From: DAORDI01 sp035345895
Lineage (GTDB): Bacteria > Spirochaetota > Leptospiria > Leptospirales > Leptospiraceae
DNA: 31,236 nt
Direction of reading: 5' to 3'
Assembly: GCA_035345895.1 (NCBI GenBank)
Contig: DAORDI010000029.1
Coordinates: 1-31,236 of the forward strand
Below the pieces are notes generated by a model that was not told the DNA's origin, did not search any database, and saw nothing but the letters and a program-made list of their open reading frames with translations. Made by a program: the position numbers and the translations under genes. Positions 1-8,703 of the stretch are shown one piece after another; position 1 is the stretch's first letter; every line of letters starts with the position of its first letter.

Positions 1-1
1 C

Positions 2-196
2 AGACTGGAAAAGAAATCCAAATCGGAAGTGCTGCGTCATGCCCTGGAGGCCTATCTTGAGGCGTACAATGCAAAAACCTCATTTTACGAATCAGGAAAA
101 GAATTTTTCGGAAAATACGGAAGCGGAGTTTCTGACAACTCAGTCAACTACAAGAAAAAGCTGAAAGAGTCCATTCGTGCAAAACGCAGTTCTTGA
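2..196 (+). CDS. Antitoxin of a VapBC-type pair, 5' end missing
   Basis: This reading frame is open from the first bases of the window and ends with TGA at 194-196, leaving 64 residues of what must be a slightly longer protein. It begins with a basic helix of the form RLEKKSKSEVLRHALEAYL, which resembles the second helix of a ribbon-helix-helix (CopG/MetJ-like) DNA-binding fold. The strand and start codon lie outside the window. The C-terminal half has the loose F-G-K-Y-G...D-N-S-x-N layout common in small antitoxins that wrap around PIN toxins. Its last 20 bases overlap the start of the PIN-domain gene, which is typical of a co-translated antitoxin-toxin pair. In such systems the antitoxin neutralises the toxin and represses its own promoter; here that is inferred from the family and the arrangement. 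Confidence 0.72.
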   Translation, partial: RLEKKSKSEVLRHALEAYLEAYNAKTSFYESGKEFFGKYGSGVSDNSVNYKKKLKESIRAKRSS

Positions 197-590
197 TGCC
201 GGTCCTCTGATCGCGCTCTTTGACAATTCCGACAAATACCACTCTCAGGTTCTGGATTTTTTCAAAACGTACAAGGGTATTCTTTATACAAGCTGGCCTG
301 TAATTACAGAAACGATGCATTTCCTGAATTTTAATCCGGAAGTCCAGTCCGATTTCCTGATCTGGCTGCAGAGAGACATTCTGCAGATCCCTGTTCTGGA
401 TAAATCTGCTTTGGAGAATATTCGGAAACTTATTCTAAAATACAAAAATGTTCCGATGGATCTGGCAGATGCAAGTCTTCTTCATATCTCTGAGGAACAG
501 AACCTGCGTTATGTGATCACTCTTGATTCCGACTTCATCATATACAGAGTAAAGAAAAAAGGATTTAAAAATCTGATTCATATAAAATAA
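177..590 (+). CDS. PIN-domain ribonuclease toxin (VapC-like)
   Basis: A 137-residue protein with the full acidic set of a PIN nuclease: D7 in LDAGPLIAL, E45 in VITETMHFL, D95 and D98 in MDLADASLL, and D117/D119 in ITLDSDF. Length and residue spacing match single-domain VapC-type toxins, which cut RNA using a divalent metal. The start is GTG at 177, inside the end of the antitoxin frame, and places D7 at the usual distance from the N-terminus. No upstream ATG fits. The gene is followed 8 bp later by a lipoprotein gene on the same strand, which could be read through from the same promoter. The substrate RNA cannot be inferred from sequence. Confidence 0.85.
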   Translation: MQNAVLDAGPLIALFDNSDKYHSQVLDFFKTYKGILYTSWPVITETMHFLNFNPEVQSDFLIWLQRDILQIPVLDKSALENIRKLILKYKNVPMDLADASLLHISEEQNLRYVITLDSDFIIYRVKKKGFKNLIHIK

Positions 591-598
591 ATGATTTT

Positions 599-1465
599 AT
601 GAAATCCTCCCTGATTAATTCAACACTCCTGAGACTCTCGGTCCTCCTGCTCATCTCCCTTTCCAACTGTGCAGTAATGGAGGTTTATGATAATATATAT
701 CCTGATCATATAAAATCCCCCTTCAATCCCTCAGATTTGGAAAAAGTCTCAATGCCGTCACAGGATACAGTCAAATTCTACTGGAAGTCATTCCTTTTCC
801 GGAAAAGCAGATGTTTTAAACTGACAGATCAGGAATCCATAGACGAGGTCAACGCTCATTCGGTCACTGAATGCGGTAAAAATGAAAATACCGAGGTACA
901 GATGAAACAGGACAGTCAGTTTCCTCTGTACTGGCTCCCCATACTGAATGCAGACGGTGATATTCTTGATCTGAAAAATACAGATAATTACAGTTATTAC
1001 TATTATACTGAAGCTGTAAAGATGCTGAAAAATATGAAATTGAAAACAGCTATGTACAATCAGAAGGAAAACGCAGTTATCCTTTCAGGTACTGACGGAA
1101 AATGCCAGATCCTCCAAAGATATGAATATGGCTGGAAAATTGCAGGATACTCTGTAAAGGAACTGTTTATGCAGACACCGGAAGAGTGCAGAAAATGGAT
1201 ATCATCCAAAAATGAAAGCCTGCCCGTACTCAAAAATAAAGGGAATACTGTCCTGCTGGAATTCAAAGACAGATCCAGGGAAGCCTATACTGCACCGGAA
1301 GGGAACGGCAGACAGATAAAATATCTGAGAATTCACAGTCTGGACAATGATCCGAATTATCTTTATGCAGTATTGTATCCGCCTGCACTGCTGTTTGATC
1401 TGGTGACATTTCCGTTTCAGTTTGTCTATCTTTATATGCTGGCTGCGGGACAGCCTCCAAGATAA
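599..1465 (+). CDS. Putative lipoprotein of unknown function, 288 aa
   Basis: The protein starts with a basic N-terminus, a leucine-rich hydrophobic stretch and a lipobox-like LSNC with the candidate lipidated cysteine at residue 24, so it is probably an outer- or inner-membrane lipoprotein. The rest is a soluble, mixed-charge region without a motif I recognise. It contains a tyrosine-rich patch near residues 130-140 and only a few further cysteines. Residues 260-282 near the C-terminus are hydrophobic (LLFDLVTFPFQFVYLYMLAA) and could be a membrane segment or an amphipathic end. The ATG at 599 is preferred because it precedes the signal peptide directly; an ATG at 591 runs straight into a stop. 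The gene lies 8 bp after the PIN toxin and 69 bp before moxR, so its operon membership is uncertain. Confidence 0.7.
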   Translation: MKSSLINSTLLRLSVLLLISLSNCAVMEVYDNIYPDHIKSPFNPSDLEKVSMPSQDTVKFYWKSFLFRKSRCFKLTDQESIDEVNAHSVTECGKNENTEVQMKQDSQFPLYWLPILNADGDILDLKNTDNYSYYYYTEAVKMLKNMKLKTAMYNQKENAVILSGTDGKCQILQRYEYGWKIAGYSVKELFMQTPEECRKWISSKNESLPVLKNKGNTVLLEFKDRSREAYTAPEGNGRQIKYLRIHSLDNDPNYLYAVLYPPALLFDLVTFPFQFVYLYMLAAGQPPR

Positions 1466-1534
1466 GAGCTCCAAAAATCAGCCTTATGTTTTTTTTACCA
1501 TTGAAAAAACCTGCCTTTCTGCAAGTTTGGAATT

Positions 1535-2521
1535 ATGAATGAGAAAGTATCGCCTGAACTGATAATTGAAGCAAAAGAGAAAGTTCAGAATGTTGTGCAG
1601 GAAATCAAAAAAGAAATCACTGGGCAGGAAGAAGTTGTCAGACAGGTTCTGATCTGCCTTTTTGCCGGAGGCCATGTTCTGCTTGAAGGAATGCCTGGAC
1701 TCGCAAAGACTCTCCTCGCAAAAACCGTGGCAGGATGTCTTGATCTTCCTTTTAAAAGAATTCAATTTACTCCCGATCTGCTTCCTGCGGATCTCATTGG
1801 AACTGTAGTCTACAATCAGAAAGAAAACCGATTTGAAGTCAGAAAAGGACCTGTATTTACAGGAGTTCTTCTGGCAGATGAAATCAACAGAGCACCTGCA
1901 AAAGTCCAGTCAGCACTTCTCCAGAGTATGGAAGAAAGACAGGTGACAATCGGCGAGAATACTTATCAGCTCGAAACGCCTTTTCTTGTAATGGCAACGG
2001 AAAACCCGATTGATCAGGAAGGAACCTATCAGCTTCCGGAAGCACAGATGGACAGATTCCTGATGAAAATCAATGTGGGCTACCCTTCTCTGGAAGAAGA
2101 AACCGCCATTCTCACTCAGCACGGATCAGGAATTCAGAGACAGTCCCTTGTCAATGTTGTTTTGAAAAAAACAGATCTGCTGAAAATTTCTGAGACCTGC
2201 GAGAAAATATATCTGGATCCGAAGCTTCAGGAATACATTGTACGAGTAGTCAGAAATACAAGACCTGCCACTACTGAAATTTCCGACATTAAACCGTATA
2301 TACGTCATGGTGCATCTCCCAGAGCGTCTCTTGCACTGCTGAAAGTCTCCAGGGTACGGGCAATGATGGAAGGAAGAGGTTTTGTTCTTCCTGACGATAT
2401 CCGTTATGCGGCGGCAAGTGTTCTCAGGCACAGAATCATACTCAGTTTTGAAGCACTGTCTGAAGACATCTCAATGGAATCAATGCTCGCAACAGTCAGA
2501 GAAAGCACTCCACTGCCCTGA
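1535..2521 (+). CDS. moxR: MoxR-family AAA+ ATPase of the Bat locus
   Basis: A 328-residue ATPase with the classical MoxR layout: Walker A GMPGLAKT at residues 52-59, Walker B with D115-E116 followed by INRAP, sensor 1 ATENP at 154-158 and the MDRF arginine region at 172-175. Length is normal for the family (about 310-340). MoxR proteins are cytoplasmic AAA+ chaperone-like ATPases that act on partners with von Willebrand A domains, and four candidate partners or membrane proteins follow immediately. The DUF58 gene starts 1 nt after this stop. The start ATG at 1535 has no strong ribosome-binding site, but the N-terminus aligns well with the family. It is the first gene of the + strand bat operon; a promoter is expected in 1466-1534, although I see no convincing one. 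Confidence 0.93.
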   Translation: MNEKVSPELIIEAKEKVQNVVQEIKKEITGQEEVVRQVLICLFAGGHVLLEGMPGLAKTLLAKTVAGCLDLPFKRIQFTPDLLPADLIGTVVYNQKENRFEVRKGPVFTGVLLADEINRAPAKVQSALLQSMEERQVTIGENTYQLETPFLVMATENPIDQEGTYQLPEAQMDRFLMKINVGYPSLEEETAILTQHGSGIQRQSLVNVVLKKTDLLKISETCEKIYLDPKLQEYIVRVVRNTRPATTEISDIKPYIRHGASPRASLALLKVSRVRAMMEGRGFVLPDDIRYAAASVLRHRIILSFEALSEDISMESMLATVRESTPLP

Positions 2522-2522
2522 T

Positions 2523-3347
2523 ATGCTTCTGCCTGAACTGGAAAAACTTCTGAAGGAAATAGATGTACGGACTGGAAAAAAATATATTTCCAGCCGGATA
2601 GGAAGTTCTGCGTCCAGAAAATCGGGAAGAGGAATGGACTTCAAGGAATCCCGTCCTTATGTGATCGGCGATGACATACGCCATATCGACTGGAATGTAA
2701 GTTCACGTATGAATGAACTCTTTGTAAAGGAATACCATCAGGAAAATGACAGAACAGTGAATATATTCCTAGACTGTTCAGCTTCGATGTTTACTGAGGG
2801 ATCAGGACGGTATTCCAGATTTTACCTCGGATGGCAGCTTGCTTCTTTTTTTGCTCTGCTGTTTTATTCTCTCGGAGACCGGATCAGGATTATTGCCTAT
2901 TCTTCCAAACCGGAATATGTGACAGAGGTGCTGAAGACCAGATCTTCCGTATTCTCTGTAATGAAAAAAATTTCCTCGTTCAGAGATTCCGGAGCATCCA
3001 CAGATCATCAGATCCCTTTTCATTTCATCAGGAACAGACTGAAAGGAAGAAATCTGAATTACATCATCAGTGATTTTCTGAATATGACCCCTATGAATGT
3101 TTCCTCCGGCGTTCTTCAGGAAAAAGAAATCTACGGAATCCGTGTGATTGATCCCATAGACACAGTCCCCGCCGCCTTTTTCAGGTTTTTCGATGTCAGA
3201 AACCCCGAATCGGGAAACTCCGGGATTTTTCAGGACAGCTTCGGAAAAGACAGCGGTGTCTACAGAGACACTTTTCTGAACAACTCACTTGAACTCAGGA
3301 CAAATCAGGATTTGGCGCCTTCTCTTATCAGGTTTTTTTCATTATGA
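2523..3347 (+). CDS. DUF58 protein with VWA-like fold, Bat locus
   Basis: A 274-residue protein carrying the DUF58 signature around residues 35-62 (GRGMDFKESRPY, then GDDIRHIDWNVSSR). It is followed by FLDCSASM at 82-89, which has the D-x-S-x-S order of a MIDAS metal site and suggests a von Willebrand A-like fold. The frame is open upstream to 2382, but the ATG at 2523, 1 nt after the moxR stop, gives the N-terminus usual for the family and implies translational coupling. DUF58 proteins almost always sit next to MoxR ATPases and are thought to be their partners. There is no signal peptide, so a cytoplasmic location is likely. Its last four bases overlap the start of the next gene (ATGA). Confidence 0.9.
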   Translation: MLLPELEKLLKEIDVRTGKKYISSRIGSSASRKSGRGMDFKESRPYVIGDDIRHIDWNVSSRMNELFVKEYHQENDRTVNIFLDCSASMFTEGSGRYSRFYLGWQLASFFALLFYSLGDRIRIIAYSSKPEYVTEVLKTRSSVFSVMKKISSFRDSGASTDHQIPFHFIRNRLKGRNLNYIISDFLNMTPMNVSSGVLQEKEIYGIRVIDPIDTVPAAFFRFFDVRNPESGNSGIFQDSFGKDSGVYRDTFLNNSLELRTNQDLAPSLIRFFSL

Positions 3348-4183
3348 AATATTTTTTTATCATACTTTATCTGACCACTGTTTCCATTTTTGCAGAAATA
3401 TCCGAGAACTGGAAGGAAAAAGAAGTTCTGATCGGAGAGGAAGCTGTATTCACTCTGAAATTTGACAGGCCGGAAGAAATCAAGGATATCGTCATTCCTG
3501 AGCAGGGTTTTTATCCTAAAGATGCAGATCTTCCCGGCGCGGAGATTGAAAATGTATCGAAATCCGATCATGAAATTGTAATTATCATCCGGTTTCTGGA
3601 AGCCGGAGACAGAACTGCACCCCTGGAATGGACAGATCCTTCCGGCAAAAAGGTCAAGGCTTCTTCAATCATCAAAGTTAAAACCAGCCTTGAAGGAACG
3701 GAAAAAAGCGTTCTGGATATTTCTTCTCCCAGGGAATTTTCAGGGAACTTTGTCAGAAATCTGCTTCTCGTATTTCTTGCAGTCACTGCTGTTCTGGGAG
3801 CCGTTTCCTACTTTGCCTTCCGCAGAAGACTGAAGGCAAAGACCGCAAAAGATGCAGATTTTGACTTTATTCAGAAGGAAGAAATCTCCTTCAAGGACAA
3901 AATAGAGGAGCTTCTCAAGCAGCAGGAAGTTCAGCATAAGGAATTCATTTATCTTCTTACAGGATTCATCAAAGAATCCCTTGGGAAAAAACTTGATAAA
4001 AATCTTGTTTATCTGGATGAAACCGAACTCGGAAGAATTATGAGAGAGATGAAACTGCTGAAGGAATTTGAAATTATGCAGATGGAGACGTATTTCCAGT
4101 CGGTAAAATATATGCCGAACGAGGATCTGATTCCTGTCCGGAAAGCGGATGAAATTTATTATTACTGGAAGCATAAAATCTGA
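3344..4183 (+). CDS. Signal-peptide single-pass membrane protein between DUF58 and batA
   Basis: A 279-residue protein with a signal peptide (cleavage plausible after A17), a periplasmic beta-rich domain to about residue 135, one transmembrane helix at about 138-158, and a charged cytoplasmic tail with predicted helical stretches such as FKDKIEELLKQQE. Its position between a DUF58 gene and batA is where many moxR-bat operons carry a small membrane protein of the DUF4381/BatD-like type. The topology (periplasmic Ig-like domain, one helix, cytoplasmic tail) also resembles a short BatD. I do not recognise it securely. It overlaps the DUF58 gene by four bases and ends 1 nt before batA, so it is made together with both and probably links the cytoplasmic ATPase to periplasmic partners. 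Confidence 0.8.
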   Translation: MKYFFIILYLTTVSIFAEISENWKEKEVLIGEEAVFTLKFDRPEEIKDIVIPEQGFYPKDADLPGAEIENVSKSDHEIVIIIRFLEAGDRTAPLEWTDPSGKKVKASSIIKVKTSLEGTEKSVLDISSPREFSGNFVRNLLLVFLAVTAVLGAVSYFAFRRRLKAKTAKDADFDFIQKEEISFKDKIEELLKQQEVQHKEFIYLLTGFIKESLGKKLDKNLVYLDETELGRIMREMKLLKEFEIMQMETYFQSVKYMPNEDLIPVRKADEIYYYWKHKI

Positions 4184-4184
4184 T

Positions 4185-5123
4185 ATGAGTTTTGAAAGAG
4201 AGTATATACTGTATTTTATTCCGGCTGTCATGATTTATGCATGGCTTTTTTTCAGATTCAGATTTCACAGAAACAGAGAACAGATTACAGCATCAGCACA
4301 GAACCTGAATTCAGGCAAAACCTGGAGGGACAGACTTACGGATATGATTCCTCTGTTCCGTTTCATCGGTTTTGTTTTTCTTTTAATTGCACTTGCCGGC
4401 CCCGGACAGAAAGCAGAGCTTCTTCCGGATGAACAGAACGGAGTAGACATTATGCTGGCACTGGATGTCTCCGGCTCAATGACTGTGACACCTGATTTTG
4501 CTCCGAGCAACAGACTGGAGGTTTCCAAAAATCTGATGAAGGAATTTGTGAAGAAAAGAATCACTGACCGAATGGGGCTTGTAGTGTTTGCAGGAGCTGC
4601 ATATCTTCAGTCCCCTCTTACATCAGATCAGTCCTCTCTTCAGGAAATCATATCTGATGTTCATCCAGGCTCGGTCGAGGAACAGGGAACAGCAGTAGGA
4701 GATGCAGTGATACTCTGCACTTACAGACTGAAACAGTCCAAGGCAAGATCCAGAATCATTGTGCTGCTGACTGACGGTGCATCGAACGCGGGAAAGGTGG
4801 ATATCATTACTTCCTCTGAGGCTTCAAAAGAGTTTGGAATCAGGATTTATTCGATTGGAATCGGAACAGACAGATCCGCTGAAACCGACTTTGAAAGTCT
4901 CGAAAAAATCTCTGAAAAGACGAATGGGAAATTCTACAGAGCACATGATCCCGCTGAACTTGAGACAGTTTTTTCTGATATTGACTCTCTCGAAAAAGAT
5001 ATCCTGAACAGCAGTCCAAAGACAATCCTGAGGACCCAGTTTGAACTTTTCCTGTATATTGCACTCATCTGTTTCTGTCTGGATCTGATGCTTCGGACAT
5101 TTATAGGCAGGTCCTATGTTTAA
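4185..5123 (+). CDS. batA: BatA, membrane-anchored VWA protein
   Basis: A 312-residue protein with an N-terminal membrane segment (about 8-24), a second hydrophobic helix (about 55-73), a von Willebrand A domain and a C-terminal transmembrane helix (about 288-306). The MIDAS metal site is complete: D94-x-S96-x-S98 in LALDVSGSM, T169 in GTAVGD and D197 in LLTDG. This arrangement is typical of BatA. Bat proteins were named from Bacteroides aerotolerance; in Leptospira they are linked to stress or redox physiology, but the molecular role is unsettled. The frame is open back to 4149, yet the ATG at 4185, 1 nt after the preceding stop, gives a compact operon and a sensible start. Its end overlaps batB by 8 nt. 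Confidence 0.9.
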   Translation: MSFEREYILYFIPAVMIYAWLFFRFRFHRNREQITASAQNLNSGKTWRDRLTDMIPLFRFIGFVFLLIALAGPGQKAELLPDEQNGVDIMLALDVSGSMTVTPDFAPSNRLEVSKNLMKEFVKKRITDRMGLVVFAGAAYLQSPLTSDQSSLQEIISDVHPGSVEEQGTAVGDAVILCTYRLKQSKARSRIIVLLTDGASNAGKVDIITSSEASKEFGIRIYSIGIGTDRSAETDFESLEKISEKTNGKFYRAHDPAELETVFSDIDSLEKDILNSSPKTILRTQFELFLYIALICFCLDLMLRTFIGRSYV

Positions 5124-6171
5124 TTCATTCAAAAATCTGAACAGTTTTTCTGTAAGCTTCACTGTATTAGTCTTTATCGTATTCCTGATCTGGGTCATCC
5201 AGAGAGTCAGAAGCAGAATGATTATAAAGGAAATTACAGAAATTCATCCAAGCCTGAAAAAGTCCTTCTCAACTGCTCCAAATTACATACATTATATACG
5301 CTTTTTCATTATTTTTTTAATATTGGGATTCTGTTCTTTTGCTCTGCTGAATCCGTCCTTTTCCAAGCCGGCAGGAGAATCAGAAAGAAAATCAGAAGGA
5401 GTCGATATTCTCTTTCTCATTGACGTCAGTCTTTCCATGTATGCAGTAGACGCTCCGCCGAGCAGACTTCAGAAAGTAAAAGAATCAATTCTTCACCTGC
5501 TCCCATCCCTGGAAGGGAACAGGCTCGGAATTATTACATTCGCAGGAACTGCATTTCTTTACTGCCCAATGACCAAGGATCTGGGGGCTTTTTCAGATTT
5601 TCTCAGAGGACTTGAAGCAGATATGATACCGGACACCGGCACTGATATGCAGAAAGCTTTTGCAAAAGCTGAAGAGGTCATTGAATCAAAAAAAATACTG
5701 AGAAACAGGATTCTTGTTCTGATCACTGACGGTGAAAACAAAAATCAGTCTTTTCCTAAAATAAAAAATGCAGATATGATTGTAATCGGCGTAGGCACAT
5801 CACAGGGCGATGCAATTTACTACAGAGACGAGAGTGCCAAACTTGCAGGATATGTTACAAAATCCAGACACTTGGTGCAAAGAAAGGAAGGAGATCTGGT
5901 CATCAGCAAGGCAGATGAAGAGTATCTTGCTGAACTGGCCTCTAAGAACAGTGCTGTTTACAGAAACCTCAGCAGGGAACCTGATTCAATGCAGATCATC
6001 AAGGACAGAATTTCGGAGATGGAGAAAAATCAGAGTGAGGATATCAGAAAATATGCGAGACTTGACGGGTATCAGTATTTCCTGTATCCTGCAGTTCTGT
6101 TTCTCCTGATCGATCTGCTTTTTATGGAAATTCTTCTGAAAAAGATTCTGAGGAAAAAAGGAACTGTGTAA
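5116..6171 (+). CDS. batB: BatB, membrane-anchored VWA protein
   Basis: A 351-residue paralogue of BatA with the same plan: transmembrane segments at about 11-28 and 60-78, a von Willebrand A domain, and a C-terminal transmembrane helix around 325-345. The MIDAS site is intact, with D103-x-S105-x-S107 in LIDVSLSM, T175 in DTGTD and D205 in LITDG. The start ATG lies inside the last codons of batA. Unlike many Leptospira loci, where batC and batD follow on the same strand, this gene is the last of its operon, and the remaining bat genes come from the opposite direction. The stop codon lies within a short inverted repeat shared with the end of the SpoIIE gene. Confidence 0.9.
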   Translation: MFNSFKNLNSFSVSFTVLVFIVFLIWVIQRVRSRMIIKEITEIHPSLKKSFSTAPNYIHYIRFFIIFLILGFCSFALLNPSFSKPAGESERKSEGVDILFLIDVSLSMYAVDAPPSRLQKVKESILHLLPSLEGNRLGIITFAGTAFLYCPMTKDLGAFSDFLRGLEADMIPDTGTDMQKAFAKAEEVIESKKILRNRILVLITDGENKNQSFPKIKNADMIVIGVGTSQGDAIYYRDESAKLAGYVTKSRHLVQRKEGDLVISKADEEYLAELASKNSAVYRNLSREPDSMQIIKDRISEMEKNQSEDIRKYARLDGYQYFLYPAVLFLLIDLLFMEILLKKILRKKGTV

Positions 6172-6190
6172 CATATTCAGCATTTACACA
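6165..6190. terminator. Weak inverted repeat at the convergent ends of batB and the SpoIIE gene
   Basis: TGTGTAA (6165-6171) and TTACACA (6184-6190) are perfect 7-bp inverted arms around a 12-nt loop. Both stop codons fall within the arms. A bidirectional terminator is possible, but the stem is A/T-rich and has no T-run on either side, so this is a weak call. Confidence 0.3.
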
Positions 6191-8523
6191 TTCTCTTCCT
6201 GAAGTCTTGCGTGAGCATATTTATGGTATTTCATCACATCTTCATTTGTATATTTGTCGGTATAGACTACCTTTGAAGTAAAATCGAAAAGAGAGTGATA
6301 ATCACTCATTTTATGATAAGTTCTGCAGATAAGGAGAGTATTGTCCACACTTGAATCGGTCCTGTAGTGAAGACGGTATGCATAAGAGAGAGTTTTCCTG
6401 TATATGCCTGTCTTGAAAGCAGAATAAGCTGAAAGAAAAAGAAGAGTATTGTCATTCGGATTTTCCAGCACTCCGCTTTCAGAAAGCTCCAAAGCCAGAC
6501 CGTATTCATTTTGATGAATCAGTTCCTTTGCGAGGAACTTCTTTACGGCAAAATGATTTCCAAACTGAGAGAGTATGCTGTCTATACTGTCTCTCAGTGC
6601 ACTGCGGCTCCCAGCCGCTGAAATGCTTTTCTCTGTAACTGCCTTCAGATCGGAATATGTGTCCTCAGGTACAGGGATCTGCTTTTTATGAGTATTGTAG
6701 GATATTTTCAGCAGAGATATATCATCTGTCTGTTCACCGGCAGAAATGATATTTTCAAAAATTTTTTCCAGAGAAGCCTCTGCCTTTTCAACATGCTCCA
6801 GAAAAAGATGCTCATTCAGATTCAGCTCAGTCTCGCCGGTGGACGGATCGGCAATCAGAATATCATCCCTTCCGTCAGAACCCATTACAAGGATATCTCC
6901 GTTTCTGAGCAGGATATGATCGAGCTTCAGATCCTCCTGATCCATTGTCACACCGATCTTCATAAAATTCGAATTTACTTTCAGGAATGAGGCCTTGCCG
7001 TCTCTGTAAAGAACTCCTTCTGGATGTTCTGCACAGGTGTACAGAGTGAATCCGGAGCTTTCATGGATGAGAGCAGTGAAAAGAGAGATCAGCATGGATC
7101 CGTCAAAACTTAAAAACAGACGGTGGACCTCTTCAATCATATTCTTCAGCCAGAATTCAGGAGAATAATGCTGCATTTCAGGAGAGACCCTTGTTCTTTC
7201 AATGATGGAGCGCAGAGATGCGCCGAATACAAGCACGCCCCCTGCTCCCTGCATAGATTTCCCCATTGCATCTGCATTCACTGCAAATGTATATTTCTCG
7301 CCCTGAAGTTCAATCTGACACGAGAAATTCAGATCACCCCCGATTTCCTTCTGTCTGCCCTTGAAGTCAAAAACTTTTTTCTGATGTATGAAAGATTCTA
7401 TGGATACATATCTGGAATCCGATTCAAATACATTCAGAGGTTCCAAAAGCAGAGTCGTCAGGAAATAATCACCGTCCTGCTGCTCTTTCAGACGCTGAGT
7501 GAGATCGAGTGCCTTGGAAAGTTCTGACGTTTTTTCTTTCACTTTCTTTTCCAGATTTGTGCGGATATCTTTTACCTCAGCAACTGCAATTTCATAATTC
7601 AGTGCAAAAATCACAAACTCCTCATCTCTCGAAATCATCGGGAGATGCCCGTCTCCCCCCTTTGCCAGATCGCTTGCAGACTCATTGATCTGTTTGAGTG
7701 TAGTGTCTATCTGAAGAAAGAAGAAAAAAAGCAGAAGGCCGCAGGAGACGATTGAAAGAAGAATATAGAGTGCAATCATGAACAAAGGTCTTTTTGCACT
7801 CGAAACAAAAGCAGCCATATTGAATATGGATACAAAAATGGTGGCAAGAAGAAACATAAACTTGAACTTCATACTCATTCCAGGCATATCAGGAGGCATA
7901 CTGATTTTTCTGCTCAGTATTTCCTTCTTCAGGAAGACCCTAGTCAGAGCAAAGAGAGTGTCCATGGTCAGATAGATGAATCCTGAAAAAATCAGCACAC
8001 ATGGGATTACAATCCCCGCAGCACGCACAATCTCCATAATATCCCTTTTGAGATAAAATGTATATGCACCGTAAAGAACGATATTCACTGCATAAAGTAT
8101 GGTGCAGATTTTCATTATGTAGGACTGAAGACTGTAGAAGTTCTGCAGAAGCTCTGCCACCTCTGCATTGGACACCGGTTCTTTGAAGAAATTGATTCCG
8201 CCCAGCTTCCGGTTTGCCAGATTGATCGGCCCTATATATGTATTGATCCCAAGCTTGTAAAATCCGCCGAGGATATAGATCAGGAAAATATTGCTGCAGA
8301 CTACAACTGTATAAATGAAATAAAACTCTTTTTTATACTCTTCAAAATTCCAGTCAGGAACTGCACCCATATAGGAAAAGTATACATAACATATCCCGAT
8401 CCAGGTACACAGGCTCGCAAAAACCAGACATGCAAAGGCATATCCTCCCTTTGCACAGATCCAGTTGAATATTCTGACTGGAACTGATTTGTTTAAGACT
8501 TCTCTGTATTCTGCCATTTCCAT
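6184..8523 (-). CDS. Membrane SpoIIE/PP2C-type serine phosphatase with HAMP and TPR-like tail
   Basis: A 779-residue multidomain protein. About six transmembrane segments occupy residues 29-270, then come a HAMP-like linker (about 271-325), a coiled coil to about 355, a SpoIIE phosphatase domain (about 385-610) and a helical, TPR-like C-terminus (about 660-779). Metal-site signatures of PP2C/SpoIIE enzymes are visible: GGD at 395-397, DAMGKSMQGAGG at 418-429, SDGRDD at 549-554 and TDDISLL at 599-605. Such proteins act as membrane sensors that dephosphorylate anti-sigma-factor antagonists or other serine-phosphorylated partners. No partner kinase or STAS gene is in the window. ATG 8523 is chosen, with GGGA 6 bases upstream, over a TTG at 8556. 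It is the last gene of the - strand arm and converges on batB; 180 bp separate it from the lipoprotein upstream, so it may have its own promoter. Confidence 0.9.
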   Translation of the reverse strand: MEMAEYREVLNKSVPVRIFNWICAKGGYAFACLVFASLCTWIGICYVYFSYMGAVPDWNFEEYKKEFYFIYTVVVCSNIFLIYILGGFYKLGINTYIGPINLANRKLGGINFFKEPVSNAEVAELLQNFYSLQSYIMKICTILYAVNIVLYGAYTFYLKRDIMEIVRAAGIVIPCVLIFSGFIYLTMDTLFALTRVFLKKEILSRKISMPPDMPGMSMKFKFMFLLATIFVSIFNMAAFVSSAKRPLFMIALYILLSIVSCGLLLFFFFLQIDTTLKQINESASDLAKGGDGHLPMISRDEEFVIFALNYEIAVAEVKDIRTNLEKKVKEKTSELSKALDLTQRLKEQQDGDYFLTTLLLEPLNVFESDSRYVSIESFIHQKKVFDFKGRQKEIGGDLNFSCQIELQGEKYTFAVNADAMGKSMQGAGGVLVFGASLRSIIERTRVSPEMQHYSPEFWLKNMIEEVHRLFLSFDGSMLISLFTALIHESSGFTLYTCAEHPEGVLYRDGKASFLKVNSNFMKIGVTMDQEDLKLDHILLRNGDILVMGSDGRDDILIADPSTGETELNLNEHLFLEHVEKAEASLEKIFENIISAGEQTDDISLLKISYNTHKKQIPVPEDTYSDLKAVTEKSISAAGSRSALRDSIDSILSQFGNHFAVKKFLAKELIHQNEYGLALELSESGVLENPNDNTLLFLSAYSAFKTGIYRKTLSYAYRLHYRTDSSVDNTLLICRTYHKMSDYHSLFDFTSKVVYTDKYTNEDVMKYHKYAHARLQEENV

Positions 8524-8703
8524 AAAGGTTCCCGCCGGGGAGACGAGACTGTGCAAAGAATATCCGCTCTCGGTCTCAGTACCGCCTTCCCGTTATCCGT
8601 TAAATCCAATTGTAAATTCTGACAGATGCTGTTTATCTGTAAACTAAAGAAGTATTTCGGAAAAGGAAAATTGCATCGGTCGGCAGTTCCTGCAAATGCA
8701 GAA

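Noticed and set aside
2382..2522. Upstream extension of the DUF58 gene
   Set aside because: It overlaps moxR by 140 bases; ATG 2523, 1 nt after the moxR stop, gives the family N-terminus.
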